NCBI GenBank assembly: GCA_003142255.1
Contig: PLLO01000006.1
Span: 124,001 to 188,000 of the forward strand
Length of the DNA stretch: 64,000 nucleotides
Direction of reading: 5' to 3'
DNA from: Bacteroidales bacterium
GTDB taxonomy: Bacteria > Bacteroidota > Bacteroidia > Bacteroidales > VadinHA17
Position 1 is the stretch's first letter. Each line of letters opens with the position of its first letter. Shown here one piece after another: positions 35,078 to 44,580 of the stretch. A program made the position numbers and the translations under genes. The notes under the pieces are model-generated. The model worked only from the letters and a program-made list of their open reading frames with translations. It had not been told where the DNA came from and ran no database searches.

Positions 35078-36769
35078 CTACTTATTTACTTTCGCCCATG
35101 TATCCTTAAGCGAGACAGTCCTGTTAAACACGGGATGAGCCTCTGTGGAATCATAGTCGACGCAGAAATAGCCAAGTCTCTGGAACTGGAACTTTTCAAG
35201 CTTTTTTGCCGTTTTCAGCGACGGTTCAAGCTTGCATCCGGTGAGAACCTTCAGAGAACCAGGATTAAGGAAATTCCTGTAATCATCATCCTTCTGTCCG
35301 GCAGGATCCTCATGATCGAAGAGCCTGTCATAGAGCCTGACCTCTGCATCAATTGCATGCCTTGCGGATACCCAGTGCAGTGTCCCCTTGACCTTTTTTT
35401 CTGAGCCACTGCCGCTTCTGGTGGCTGGATCATAAGTGCAGTAAACCTCTTCTATTATACCGGTGGATTCATTCTTCCGGAATGATTCGCATTTTACTAT
35501 ATATGCTCCTTTCAGACGAACCTCGGTGCCGGGAGCAAGGCGGAAAAACTTATGAGGCGGATCCTCCATAAAATCATCGCGTTCGATAAAAACCTCGTTG
35601 CAAAAGGGGACTTTTCTCGTTCCCTTGCTTTCATCTTCGGGATTATTTATGATTTCCATCTCTTCAACCTTATCAGCCGGATAGTTGGTAATCACAACTT
35701 TCAACGGGTCGAGAACTCCAAATACCCTGGGAGACCGCAGGTTCAGATCCTCACGGATAGCATATTCAAGGAGCGAAACATCATTGATCGCTTCAACTTT
35801 GGTATAACCGATGAGATCGATGAACCTTCTTATTGATTCAGGAGTATAACCTCTTCTTCGCAGGCCGCATAGAGTCGGCATCCTTGGATCATCCCATCCG
35901 CTGACTTTTTTCTCCTGAACAAGTTCAAGAAGCTTCCTCTTGCTCATCATTGTATAAGTGAGGTTGAGGCGGTTGAATTCAATCTGCCTTGGCCTGTAAT
36001 CGCTGGTTTTCAGCTGATCGACGAGCCAGTCGTAGAGTGGCCGGTGCACTTCAAATTCCAGTGTACAAAGAGAATAGGTTATCCCTTCAAAATAGTCGCT
36101 CTGCCCGTGCGCGAAATCGTACATCGGGTATACTTTCCAGGTATCACCTGTGCGGTGGTGGGGAGTTTTAAGTATCCTGTAAATAATAGGGTCGCGCATG
36201 TGCATGTTGGGTGAGGCCATATCGATCTTCGCCCTCAGTACATGACTACCCTCTTCAAATTCACCTTCGTTCATGCGATAAAACAGGTCGAGGCTTTCAG
36301 CCGCGCTCCTGCTTCTGAAAGGACTCATTGTCCCGGGCTGGGAGGGAGTCCCTTTCTGTGAAGAAATTACATCGGCGGGCTGATCGTCGACGTATGCCAG
36401 ACCTCTTTTTATGAGGTCAATAGCGAACTCAAAGAGTTTCCCGAAATAATCAGAAGCATAGAATTCGCGATCATCCCAGCCGAATCCAAGCCAGTGAATA
36501 TCTTCCTTAATTGAATCGATATATTCAACATCCTCCTTTACAGGATTGGTATCGTCGAACCTGAGGTTGCATTTTCCACCATGTTTTTCCGCCATGCCGA
36601 AATCGAGGCATATGGCTTTCGCGTGGCCAATATGAAGATAACCGTTGGGCTCAGGAGGGAAACGGGTGTGAATTCTTCCATTGTTCTTTCCATCTTTCAG
36701 GTCGTCGATAATAAATTGTTCGATGAAGCTTACTGACGGTTTCAGCTCATCTTTCTTTTCTTCAGACAT
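35078..36769 (-). CDS. glnS: Glutaminyl-tRNA synthetase
   Basis: The start is taken at the ATG at 36769 (MSEEKKDELK); the 30 residues before it are not conserved in style. The 563-residue enzyme has the class I motifs PPEPNGYLHIGHAKA (HIGH, residues about 38-52) and MSKRKLL (KMSKS equivalent, about 274). GlnRS marks TFARFDDTNP-like NLRFDDTNPVKEDVEY, YPMYDFAHGQSDYFEGIT and GLRRRGYTPESIR are present. It charges tRNA-Gln with glutamine directly, so this organism need not use only the amidotransferase route. The only complete tRNA-Gln of the window lies less than 2 kb away. Confidence 0.97.
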   Translation of the reverse strand: MSEEKKDELKPSVSFIEQFIIDDLKDGKNNGRIHTRFPPEPNGYLHIGHAKAICLDFGMAEKHGGKCNLRFDDTNPVKEDVEYIDSIKEDIHWLGFGWDDREFYASDYFGKLFEFAIDLIKRGLAYVDDQPADVISSQKGTPSQPGTMSPFRSRSAAESLDLFYRMNEGEFEEGSHVLRAKIDMASPNMHMRDPIIYRILKTPHHRTGDTWKVYPMYDFAHGQSDYFEGITYSLCTLEFEVHRPLYDWLVDQLKTSDYRPRQIEFNRLNLTYTMMSKRKLLELVQEKKVSGWDDPRMPTLCGLRRRGYTPESIRRFIDLIGYTKVEAINDVSLLEYAIREDLNLRSPRVFGVLDPLKVVITNYPADKVEEMEIINNPEDESKGTRKVPFCNEVFIERDDFMEDPPHKFFRLAPGTEVRLKGAYIVKCESFRKNESTGIIEEVYCTYDPATRSGSGSEKKVKGTLHWVSARHAIDAEVRLYDRLFDHEDPAGQKDDDYRNFLNPGSLKVLTGCKLEPSLKTAKKLEKFQFQRLGYFCVDYDSTEAHPVFNRTVSLKDTWAKVNK

Positions 36770-36922
36770 CCTAACAAATTTTGAATTACAAAAATAGGAT
36801 GAATTTGAGACTATAATACAGAAGCCTGCGCTTTTTTCCATTGCGACCATTAATGCCAATGTCTCTTTATGGTCATTTTATCTGCCACAAAGAGACGGAG
36901 ACATAAAGGAGCACAAGCTATT

Positions 36923-37225
36923 TTACTGCTTCTGGTCAGGATTCAGATAATCTTTAAGATCATTAACATATTCAGCAAATTTTTGTCTGCCAAGTTTTGT
37001 AATGCTGCAAAGGGTTTGCGGATAGTTATTCCTGAATTTCTTTGTAACCTCAATATATCCGGCCTCCTTTAGTTTGGTTATCTGGATACTGAGATTCCCT
37101 GCTGTTGCCCCTGTTTGTTCCCTTAAGTAAGTGAACTCAGCCATTTCTATCCCGATAAGCAGAGAAACGACAGCCAGGCGCAACTGCGAGTGCAGAATGG
37201 GATCGAGTTCTTTAAACCGCGTCAT
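36923..37225 (-). CDS. Small winged-helix transcriptional regulator (HTH_34 type)
   Basis: The 100-residue protein is a single winged helix: RLAVVSLLIGIEMAEFTYLREQTGATAGNLSIQITKLKEAGYIEVTKKF and a wing with YPQTLCSITKLGRQKFAEY. It fits the HTH_34/MarR-like family that controls adjacent membrane genes. Its start overlaps the end of the membrane protein gene by 14 bases, so the two form an operon and the regulator probably controls it. Confidence 0.85.
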   Translation of the reverse strand: MTRFKELDPILHSQLRLAVVSLLIGIEMAEFTYLREQTGATAGNLSIQITKLKEAGYIEVTKKFRNNYPQTLCSITKLGRQKFAEYVNDLKDYLNPDQKQ

Positions 37226-37799
37226 GATCGACTCTGTTTTTTAACATATATCCGGGAATCAGATATCCCAGAAGCATTGCAATTGAAGTGCCCAGGGAAT
37301 AAGTATCTGTTCCGGCAAAAAAGATAGCAAGAGCGATGACCCAGAAGCAAATACCTCCGGCAATTAGTGGCTTGAATTTAATCAGGAATCCTGAGATAAA
37401 AGTGGGTAATCCTGCCATCAAAAGGATGTATGGGGCGACTGAGTACATGCTTTTAGAGTGTACAATGAACAGCACCATTGCTGCAATAAAAAATCCCAGC
37501 CAGATCCACATATACAGCATTCCGGTATATGTACGCACCTTTGCTTTTCGTCCGGTTATAAATCCGTAAAGCATAGATACGAATACGCCGGGGATTACAA
37601 GAAGCCATACATAGTAAGAGTGTCCGACACCGGCAAATTTCTTTAGCAGGAACTCTGAAAGGGAACATACAAAAATCAGCCAGCCCCAGAAGAGCAGGTA
37701 AAAGCTTCCCTGGCGGATGTCAAATTTTGTTTTATTTATCATCTCTGAAATGATTTTAAGGCTCTCTTCGCCTGTCATCACTTTTTCTTCGTTTTCCAT
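37212..37799 (-). CDS. Small multi-pass inner membrane protein, unknown function
   Basis: The 195-residue protein has about five to six hydrophobic helices (SFYLLFWGWLIFVCSLSEFLL, YVWLLVIPGVFVSMLYGFI, MLYMWIWLGFFIAAMVLFIV and others) after a soluble N-terminus (ENEEKVMTGEESLKIISEM). Pairs of such a protein with an HTH_34 regulator are common in Bacteroidota, but their job is unknown to me. It overlaps the regulator gene and leads the pair. Confidence 0.75.
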   Translation of the reverse strand: MENEEKVMTGEESLKIISEMINKTKFDIRQGSFYLLFWGWLIFVCSLSEFLLKKFAGVGHSYYVWLLVIPGVFVSMLYGFITGRKAKVRTYTGMLYMWIWLGFFIAAMVLFIVHSKSMYSVAPYILLMAGLPTFISGFLIKFKPLIAGGICFWVIALAIFFAGTDTYSLGTSIAMLLGYLIPGYMLKNRVDHDAV

Positions 37800-37965
37800 A
37801 ATAATGTTTACTTTTATAAGAGTTTAAGAAATAATATAAATATATTGCAAATATAAAGTAGTTTATAATATAAACCAAATATATTTACGGTTATTTTTCA
37901 CTGTCAGGTTTATATAAATTATATATGCAAGTAAATCAGCAGGTTATAATACAAAATATTTTTAT

Positions 37966-38316
37966 ATGGGGTTGATACAGATTGAAGGGATGGAGTTTTA
38001 TTCATTCCACGGGCATTATAAGGAAGAGCAGATTGTCGGCAACAGGTTTCTGGTCGACCTTACAATTGAAACAGATATGTCGAAGCCCATGGAGAGTGAT
38101 AATCTGAAGGATGCGATAAATTACCAGAGAGCTTATGAGCTTGTAAAGATGCAGATGGAACAGAAATCTCATCTGCTCGAGCATATTGCGGGAAGGATCC
38201 TTGATTCAATATATGCAGAGCTGGAGGGAGTGATTAAGGTCACAGTGAAGGTCTCGAAGATGAATCCGCCAATGGGGGGAAAAATTCAGTCGGTCAGTGT
38301 GGTTGTTTCAAGATGA
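37966..38316 (+). CDS. folB: Dihydroneopterin aldolase
   Basis: The 116-residue protein has the normal length for FolB. Typical motifs are seen: IEGMEFYSFHGHYKEEQIVGNRFLVDL, the central YQRAYELVK, HLLEHIAGRILD and the C-terminal KVSKMNPPMGGKIQSVSVVV. It cleaves 7,8-dihydroneopterin to 6-hydroxymethyl-dihydropterin in folate synthesis, in the cytoplasm. It is divergent from the membrane/regulator pair and followed by tRNA-Cys. Confidence 0.95.
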   Translation: MGLIQIEGMEFYSFHGHYKEEQIVGNRFLVDLTIETDMSKPMESDNLKDAINYQRAYELVKMQMEQKSHLLEHIAGRILDSIYAELEGVIKVTVKVSKMNPPMGGKIQSVSVVVSR

Positions 38317-38373
38317 AGTAGAGATAAAGACAGGAGCAGGTGCTTTAAGTGATAGGAATTTTACAAATTTTAC

Positions 38374-38381
38374 TATTTTTG
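38374..38381 (+). promoter_or_regulatory. Probable -7 box for tRNA-Cys
   Basis: TATTTTTG fits TAnnTTTG and lies 15 bases before the tRNA 5' end. Confidence 0.5.
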
Positions 38382-38395
38382 CAGTCCAAACACAC

Positions 38396-38466
38396 GGTCG
38401 GTTTACCGAGTGGCTAGGTAGCGGTCTGCAAAACCGTTTACGGCGGTTCGAATCCGCCACCGACCT
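38396..38466 (+). tRNA. tRNA-Cys (anticodon GCA)
   Basis: A full cloverleaf is seen: acceptor GGTCGGT/ACCGACC, anticodon loop CTGCAAA with GCA, T arm GGCGG-TTCGAAT-CCGCC and discriminator T. CCA is not encoded. A strong terminator follows. Confidence 0.95.
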
Positions 38467-38471
38467 CAACT

Positions 38472-38502
38472 AATCCCCCAGGCGAAGCCGGGGGATTTTT
38501 TG
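38472..38502 (+). terminator. Strong terminator after tRNA-Cys
   Basis: ATCCCCC-A-GGC pairs with GCC-GGGGGAT around a GAA loop with one bulged A, then a run of six T. The rest up to 38620 holds no gene. Confidence 0.9.
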
Positions 38503-38620
38503 TTTTCAGGCCGAACGCTGCTTGCAGGTGTGAGAAATGAAAATAACGAGCAATAGGAAAATCCCGTTTTCGTTTGTTATCCATACAATATTTATTCCGT
38601 ATTAACGCTTTCAATGTCTT

Positions 38621-40954
38621 ATGAAGAAGATCATCGCTTGCCTTGCAGCTATTTTTTGGGGATTATGCATCTGGGGACAGGGCAGATATACCATCAGCGG
38701 CTATGTTCGTGATGATAAGTCGGGTGAGGAGCTTATCGGGGCAGCGATCGGCGTCAATGAATTGCCTTCAATCGGAATATCCACCAATGCTTATGGGTAC
38801 TACTCTTTGACTATTCCCAAGGGTAAATACACAATTATGGTCAACTTCATTGGTTATGAAATGTTGTCTTTTCCGGTCGACCTTACCGGGAACCTTAAGC
38901 AGAATTTCAATCTCACCCGGAAGGTGAAGGAACTGAACGAGGTCGTAGTGATGTCTGAAAAGCGAAACGACAATGTCACTAAAAACCAGATGGGCGTTGA
39001 AAAACTTAACATTCAGGAGATTAAAAGCCTTCCTGCATTTTTTGGCGAGCGTGATGTGCTGAAAACGCTTCAGCTGCTGCCTGGCATAAAATCGGCTGGC
39101 GAAGGCAACAGCGGCTTTAATGTTCGCGGCGGCACAACCGACCAGAACCTTATTCTTCTTGACGGAGCAACTGTTTATAATGCATCTCATCTGATGGGAT
39201 TCTTTTCAGTTTTTAATCCTGATGCCATAAAAGACGTGACTGTATATAAAGGATCTTTACCTTCTGAGTTCGGCGGCCGTCTCTCTTCGGTACTTGATAT
39301 TAAAATGAATGAGGGGAACAACAAGGAATATGAGGTGGAAGGTGGAATAGGCCTCATCTCATCAAGAGTGACCATAGATGGACCTATAGTAAAGGATAAA
39401 GGGTCATTTATTATTTCTGCACGGCGCACCTATGCCGATCTGATACTGCATTCATTGGTCAGCACCAATATAATCAGGGATTCAACTCTGAAAGATTCCC
39501 GGCTATATTTTTACGATCTTAATGCAAAAGCCAATTACAATTTGTCAGACAGGGACAGGATTTTTTTATCGGGCTATTTCGGGAAGGATGTCCTGGGCAT
39601 TACTTCTTTCGGATTTGACTGGGGAAATTCGACTGCTACATTGCGCTGGAACCACCTGTTCGACAATAAGCTATTTTCAAACACATCACTGGTTTTCAAC
39701 GATTTTAACTATACCATAAATAATGGTTCGACAACACATCCGATAAATATTATTTCAAAGATCCGCGATTATACTGTCAAACAGGATTATCAGTACTCAT
39801 CGGGCAATAACAACCAGGTCAAATTCGGATTCATTTCCACTTTTCACAAAATGGTGCCTGGCACTATAACAACCAGCGATACAAATACAATAAGGAAAAG
39901 CCTGCCGATCAGAAACTCTGTTGAAAATGCCATATATTTTTCGCACGATTTCAGGATCTCATTAAAGCTTACGGCAAATTATGGACTTCGTATTTCTGAA
40001 TTCAGCTTGCTTGGCACAGCACCATTTTACATATACGATTCATATAATCTTATCGACTCGGTGAAAAACGTTATCGATTCGACCAGGAAAGTAAAAAGCT
40101 TTGTCAGGCCCGAACCCAGGGCGTCATTAAGCTATGTGATCAATGACAGGAATTCCTTAAAAGTTTCATATGCACGAAACGTACAATACCTTCACCTGTT
40201 GTCGAATTCAACCACGGGAAGCCCCACTGATATGTGGATCCCGAGCAGCTACAATACGGTTCCTGAAATATCAGACCAGGTTGCCTTTGGCTATTTCAGG
40301 AATTTCAAAAATAACAACTATGAGCTTTCAGCCGAGATATATTATAAAAACCTGCTCCATCAGGTTGATTATATAAAAGGCGCAATTCTGAATTTTAATG
40401 CAAATGTCGAATCACAGCTGATTTATGGCAAGGGTCGTGCCTACGGCCTTGAACTTCTTCTAAAGAAAAAATATGGCCGGTTTAATGGTTGGATAAGCTA
40501 TACTCTCTCACGCACTGAACGAAGGTTCGAGGATATTAATGACGGGAACTGGTATCCGGCGAAACAGGATCGTACTCACGACATTTCGGTTGTTGCCGTC
40601 TATGATCTGCCGAGAGGATGGACACTTTCAGGCACATGGGTCTATAATACCGGAAATGCCGTAACCTTCCCGAAGGGAGCGTATATAATTGGGAACAATG
40701 TAGTCTTTTTGTATACCGACCGGAATGGGGACCGGATGCCGGCTTACCACAGGTTTGACCTCAGTGCCACAAAGCAGTTTGCAAAAAAAGGTCATTATGA
40801 ATCGAACCTGAACTTTTCCATTTATAATGCCTATATGCACGACAATGCGTACATGATAACTTTCAGGCAGAATGAAACCACCAGGCAGATAGAAGCTGTT
40901 CAGACTACCCTCTTCAGAATTGTCCCTTCAGTTACATACAATTTTAAATTTTAA
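38621..40954 (+). CDS. TonB-dependent outer membrane receptor with CarboxypepD_reg-like domain
   Basis: The 777-residue protein has a signal peptide, an N-terminal carboxypeptidase-regulatory-like beta domain (about 24-105, YTISGYVRDDKSGEELIGAAIGV), a TonB-box-like VVVMSEKR, a plug domain (VLKTLQLLPGIKSAGEGNSGFNVRGGTTDQNLILLDGATVYN) and a barrel ending in aromatic TYNFKF. It is shorter than SusC (about 1000 residues) and has no SusD partner. The next gene, a DUF4249 lipoprotein, starts 4 bases after its stop, a common pair in Bacteroidota. The substrate is unknown. Confidence 0.93.
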   Translation: MKKIIACLAAIFWGLCIWGQGRYTISGYVRDDKSGEELIGAAIGVNELPSIGISTNAYGYYSLTIPKGKYTIMVNFIGYEMLSFPVDLTGNLKQNFNLTRKVKELNEVVVMSEKRNDNVTKNQMGVEKLNIQEIKSLPAFFGERDVLKTLQLLPGIKSAGEGNSGFNVRGGTTDQNLILLDGATVYNASHLMGFFSVFNPDAIKDVTVYKGSLPSEFGGRLSSVLDIKMNEGNNKEYEVEGGIGLISSRVTIDGPIVKDKGSFIISARRTYADLILHSLVSTNIIRDSTLKDSRLYFYDLNAKANYNLSDRDRIFLSGYFGKDVLGITSFGFDWGNSTATLRWNHLFDNKLFSNTSLVFNDFNYTINNGSTTHPINIISKIRDYTVKQDYQYSSGNNNQVKFGFISTFHKMVPGTITTSDTNTIRKSLPIRNSVENAIYFSHDFRISLKLTANYGLRISEFSLLGTAPFYIYDSYNLIDSVKNVIDSTRKVKSFVRPEPRASLSYVINDRNSLKVSYARNVQYLHLLSNSTTGSPTDMWIPSSYNTVPEISDQVAFGYFRNFKNNNYELSAEIYYKNLLHQVDYIKGAILNFNANVESQLIYGKGRAYGLELLLKKKYGRFNGWISYTLSRTERRFEDINDGNWYPAKQDRTHDISVVAVYDLPRGWTLSGTWVYNTGNAVTFPKGAYIIGNNVVFLYTDRNGDRMPAYHRFDLSATKQFAKKGHYESNLNFSIYNAYMHDNAYMITFRQNETTRQIEAVQTTLFRIVPSVTYNFKF

Positions 40955-40957
40955 GCG

Positions 40958-41890
40958 ATGAAATTACTGTCACAACATATCACAAAACGAATTGACAGGG
41001 ATCAGTTTCATTCTGTTTCCGAAATGAAAAAGTTCAAATCTCAGGATTATGTAAGAAACACTATGGCAGTAGTTTGTATTTGTATGCTAATAACGGCTTT
41101 TTACGGATTGACTTCATGCCAGAAAGTGATCAGCATTGATCTGAACAGTGCTTCGCCCCAGCTGGTGGTTGAGGCAAATGTTTCGGACAAACCGGAACCG
41201 TATTTTGTCAAATTGTCTAATACGGTGAATTTCAGTGAGATCACTGAAGTCCCTGCAGTTACCGGCGCAACCGTCGAAATTTCTGACTCATCCGGAAACA
41301 GTGAAACCCTTTCGGAAACAGGTGATGGCATTTACCGGTCAAGCACTCTGAAGGGCACTCCCGGGCACAAATATACGCTGACAGTTAAGACCGGCGGTCA
41401 GACATATGAATCGGTTTCGAGAATGCCTTTTCCTGTCGGAATACTTAACCTGAAAGTGAAGCGTGAAGCTGACAACGGACCCGGATTCGGTGGCTCCGGC
41501 GATCAGTCTGTACGCTATGTTGTCAATTATGAAATAAGTGACCCCGTGGAATATAAAAACTATTACAGGTTTGCCGTTTATTATAAGAATGGAATTATGA
41601 TGTCACGCAGGGTATTTGACGACCAGTTTCACAATGGAAAAATAATTGCTGATGACTTTGAGCTTCACGACACAGTTAATTTCAATCCGGGCGACACTGT
41701 AATGATTGAGCTTCAGAGTATTGACAGAGGCGCTTACAATTTCTTCCGTACACTGAGGGAAGGAGGAGGCGGACTGAGCTTTTTATCGGCATCGCCTTCT
41801 AATCCGATCTCAAATATCTCTAACAATGGACTGGGTTATTTCAACGTATGCTCGGTGACTAACAGAATGCTGATTATCCCTGAGAAATGA
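40958..41890 (+). CDS. DUF4249 lipoprotein, partner of TonB receptor
   Basis: The lipobox is in YGLTSC, followed by QKVISIDLNSASPQLVVEANVSD, the standard opening of DUF4249. The start is uncertain: ATG 40958 (4 bases after the receptor gene) gives a long N-terminus, while ATG 41024 (MKKFKSQDY) gives a more normal signal. The rest is beta-rich (ATVEISDSSGNSETLSETGDGIYRSSTLKGTPGHKYTLTV). These proteins are thought to sit on the outer side of the membrane and help the receptor, but no reaction is known. Confidence 0.88.
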   Translation: MKLLSQHITKRIDRDQFHSVSEMKKFKSQDYVRNTMAVVCICMLITAFYGLTSCQKVISIDLNSASPQLVVEANVSDKPEPYFVKLSNTVNFSEITEVPAVTGATVEISDSSGNSETLSETGDGIYRSSTLKGTPGHKYTLTVKTGGQTYESVSRMPFPVGILNLKVKREADNGPGFGGSGDQSVRYVVNYEISDPVEYKNYYRFAVYYKNGIMMSRRVFDDQFHNGKIIADDFELHDTVNFNPGDTVMIELQSIDRGAYNFFRTLREGGGGLSFLSASPSNPISNISNNGLGYFNVCSVTNRMLIIPEK

Positions 41891-42038
41891 TGAATATGCT
41901 GACTCCTCCGGGGGTATTGGCTGGATGAAATATTGCATATCGGATTCGGATAGATTTCATTCATTAATAATCCGGGATTTCAGATATCTTTATAGGGTAA
42001 TTTATAAAAGACATTTATTGAGAATTAAAAATCTCGTT

Positions 42039-42422
42039 ATGAAAAAGATTATCAGAATAACAGCAGCAACGACAAGTGTCCTCTTTTTTGCAGCCATGAC
42101 AGGAATACCTGTTTTGGCCCAGTCATCGCAGAAAACAACCGGTGACAAAAAACCTTTGCCTTCGGAAGTGATGAAAATTGCGCAGAAATCTTGTGTAAAA
42201 TGCCACATTGACGGAGGTATGGGCGGGCTTAAGTTTACCGAGTGGGATAATTATACCCCGGAGAAACAAACAGCAAAGGCCAAAGCAATGTGCAATGCTG
42301 TCTCTGATAAGATCATGCCTCCGAAAAACTTTCTTAAGAAAAATCCGGAAGCAGCTCCGACCGATGCCGATATAAAGACAATCTGCGACTGGTCGGCTTC
42401 ACTTCAACCAGCCCAAAAGTAA
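42039..42422 (+). CDS. Exported haem-binding (c-type) domain protein
   Basis: I start it at ATG 42039 (MKKIIRITAAT), which begins a good signal peptide with cleavage near VLAQ; the 38 residues before it in the frame look non-coding. The mature part of about 100 residues contains CVKCH, a CxxCH haem-c site, and the haem_bd-like pattern FTEWDNYTPEKQ and MPPKNFLKKNPEA with DIKTICDW. It could carry electrons in the periplasm. It is not clearly tied to neighbours. Confidence 0.85.
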   Translation: MKKIIRITAATTSVLFFAAMTGIPVLAQSSQKTTGDKKPLPSEVMKIAQKSCVKCHIDGGMGGLKFTEWDNYTPEKQTAKAKAMCNAVSDKIMPPKNFLKKNPEAAPTDADIKTICDWSASLQPAQK

Positions 42423-42466
42423 TTTTCTAAGATTTAGCAGAAAAGCTTTATAAGTTGCGTCCGGTA

Positions 42467-44446
42467 TCAGAATCTGACAATTCTGGCTGTGCCTGTAAAT
42501 GCCGATGCCTCAACTTTGCAGATATAAATCCCTGGCCCGGCTTCACTGCCACCGTCAGTGCTTCCATCCCATGTCAATAAATTCCTCCCTGGCATGCAGG
42601 TTTTGTCATATAGGCTCCTGATGATAATCCCTGAAATGGAATAGATATTCACTTTCACAGCACTTTCAGACTGAAGGTCAAAAGATATCTCAGCAATTTC
42701 ATTCATGGGATTGGGAGCAATTTTTACTTCAATATTCCCGTATCCGTAATTTCTTTCAATGCCCAGGGCATCATTTACCCTTACAATTGCAGTATCAAGG
42801 TTAGAGATGTGGATATTGTCGAACCAGACTTTTTTACCGATTATTTCAGCCCACTCAGTAGAAATCTCGAAATTATCGATTTTTGTCCAGTCGAATTTGT
42901 TCTGGGGTGTGTACCAGGTATCCACATCCCAGGAACCCTGTTCCGTAAAAGTAGAAAGAGGGATTCTTACATGGTGCCACTTCCTGTCCCATGGCGCCAC
43001 GGAACCATCTACCACGCTCCTTATTCTCCAGGGATGGTCGCCTGGTTCAGTCGTTTTTGTATCGGTGAACCGGACGTCAAATTTAATTCCCGGCACATCT
43101 CCTCTTACCATGAAATCTAAAGCATAGTTACCTGCAACAAGTTTTGAGAGATCCCTGTCCGGGACAAAATCGAAACCTATTTTATTGTACAGCGAAAACC
43201 CGCTCCATGAAATGCAATATTTATTGGCTTCCGGCAGGTCGGAGCAATAAAAATCAAGGGTTCCGGTGCTGTAGCTTTCATCTTCAATGCCGGCAGCATC
43301 ATAATCAGTATAAATAAGAAAGCCCGTCGAATCGGGCTTTATAAGATAGGATGTCTGTGGAGGCACTGTAAACTTCAGCGAATCTACCATTCTTGTATTT
43401 ATATCATACCTGAATTGCTGCTGAGAGCCTTTGTTGAATATTCCGAACCCTCCCTTATAATCCCAGATCGTCCAGGGAATGTTCTTTTCATTGAGATATT
43501 GCCTTGCAACACTGTACCAGGCGCATCTGTCTGCATTATTGCTGTTCAGCATATAGACACCGAATTCACCGCAGAATATGTTGACATGCCTTGAATCCCT
43601 GAAGCTTATTGCATTGTCGATGAGCTGCTTCATATACGCAGCATTGCCCTGCGTGGAGTAATTATTCAGCCCGCTTTCGATCCAGGTATTCTTCAATGAT
43701 TCGGGGCATACAGGCATTGTTGCAGAATTATACGGAAAGGGAACCCCTGAAAGCGGTCCCAGCGAGGGTGATGGCCATGTAGCTCCCTGGTGAGTGAATA
43801 CAAAAGGATCGTAGAAATGAAAGGTATAAAGCAGGTTGTTATCGGAATATACCGGCAGGTATTTGAGTTCGGTATAAGTATTATAGCTGGATCCCCCCAC
43901 TACAATAGTGTGCTTTATATCAATGACTCTGATTGCCGCGATTACTCTTCCCTGTATTGCACCCCATGTGGCAGTTGACATACCGTAGGGTTCGTTTAGG
44001 ATCTCATACAGAACATAATCGGAACTGTTCTTATAATGTCTGGCCATTTGTATCCAAATCTTTGTGAGTATGTCTTCAATACCAGGGGTTGTGGAGCCTG
44101 CAGGATCAAAGCTGTGGTTGTCGAGGATCACATAGATCTGATGCTTCACGCACCAGGAGACGGCCGAATCAAGAAAGTTGAAATAGAGCGGGTCGAGAAT
44201 ATATGAGGGACTCCCGTTTGTCATGTCATGCATGTTTATTGGAAGTCTTATCACATCACAGCCCAGGCTTTTAATATTGATTATATCATTTTCAGTGAAT
44301 CTTGTAAACTGAATTGCCCTGGGTCCTGATACCTGGAACCAGTTTGTGAGATTAACCCCACGGCTGAAGGGTGCCTGCGACATAACTGGAAGCGAATACA
44401 GCACGAATGCCAGAAAAATAATGTGGATTCTATTTTTGATTCTCAT
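42467..44446 (-). CDS. Secreted GH5 glycoside hydrolase with beta-sandwich module and T9SS tail
   Basis: The 659-residue protein has a signal peptide (cleavage near VMSQ), a GH5 TIM barrel (about 25-350), a beta-sandwich CBM-like module (about 390-570, FDVRFTDTKTTEPGDHPWRIRSVV, KVWFDNIHIS) and a C-terminal type IX secretion sorting domain (APNPMNEIAEISF to GIYICKVEAS). The GH5 acid/base is in EILNEPYG (near 152) and the nucleophile in CGEFGVY (near 294). GH5 members cut beta-glucans, cellulose, mannans or related chains; the substrate cannot be fixed. It would be exported by T9SS and anchored or released. Confidence 0.9.
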   Translation of the reverse strand: MRIKNRIHIIFLAFVLYSLPVMSQAPFSRGVNLTNWFQVSGPRAIQFTRFTENDIINIKSLGCDVIRLPINMHDMTNGSPSYILDPLYFNFLDSAVSWCVKHQIYVILDNHSFDPAGSTTPGIEDILTKIWIQMARHYKNSSDYVLYEILNEPYGMSTATWGAIQGRVIAAIRVIDIKHTIVVGGSSYNTYTELKYLPVYSDNNLLYTFHFYDPFVFTHQGATWPSPSLGPLSGVPFPYNSATMPVCPESLKNTWIESGLNNYSTQGNAAYMKQLIDNAISFRDSRHVNIFCGEFGVYMLNSNNADRCAWYSVARQYLNEKNIPWTIWDYKGGFGIFNKGSQQQFRYDINTRMVDSLKFTVPPQTSYLIKPDSTGFLIYTDYDAAGIEDESYSTGTLDFYCSDLPEANKYCISWSGFSLYNKIGFDFVPDRDLSKLVAGNYALDFMVRGDVPGIKFDVRFTDTKTTEPGDHPWRIRSVVDGSVAPWDRKWHHVRIPLSTFTEQGSWDVDTWYTPQNKFDWTKIDNFEISTEWAEIIGKKVWFDNIHISNLDTAIVRVNDALGIERNYGYGNIEVKIAPNPMNEIAEISFDLQSESAVKVNIYSISGIIIRSLYDKTCMPGRNLLTWDGSTDGGSEAGPGIYICKVEASAFTGTARIVRF

Positions 44447-44580
44447 TTTGCCCCCGGGGAAAATATTAACTACTTTTTTAAATCAGCGCTAAGGTAGTTA
44501 TAAATTCTGTTCAGGGTAATTGACTGAACCGATGAAATTAGGTAACTTTATTCCTTAAAGTGGATATTAATAGAAATGAA

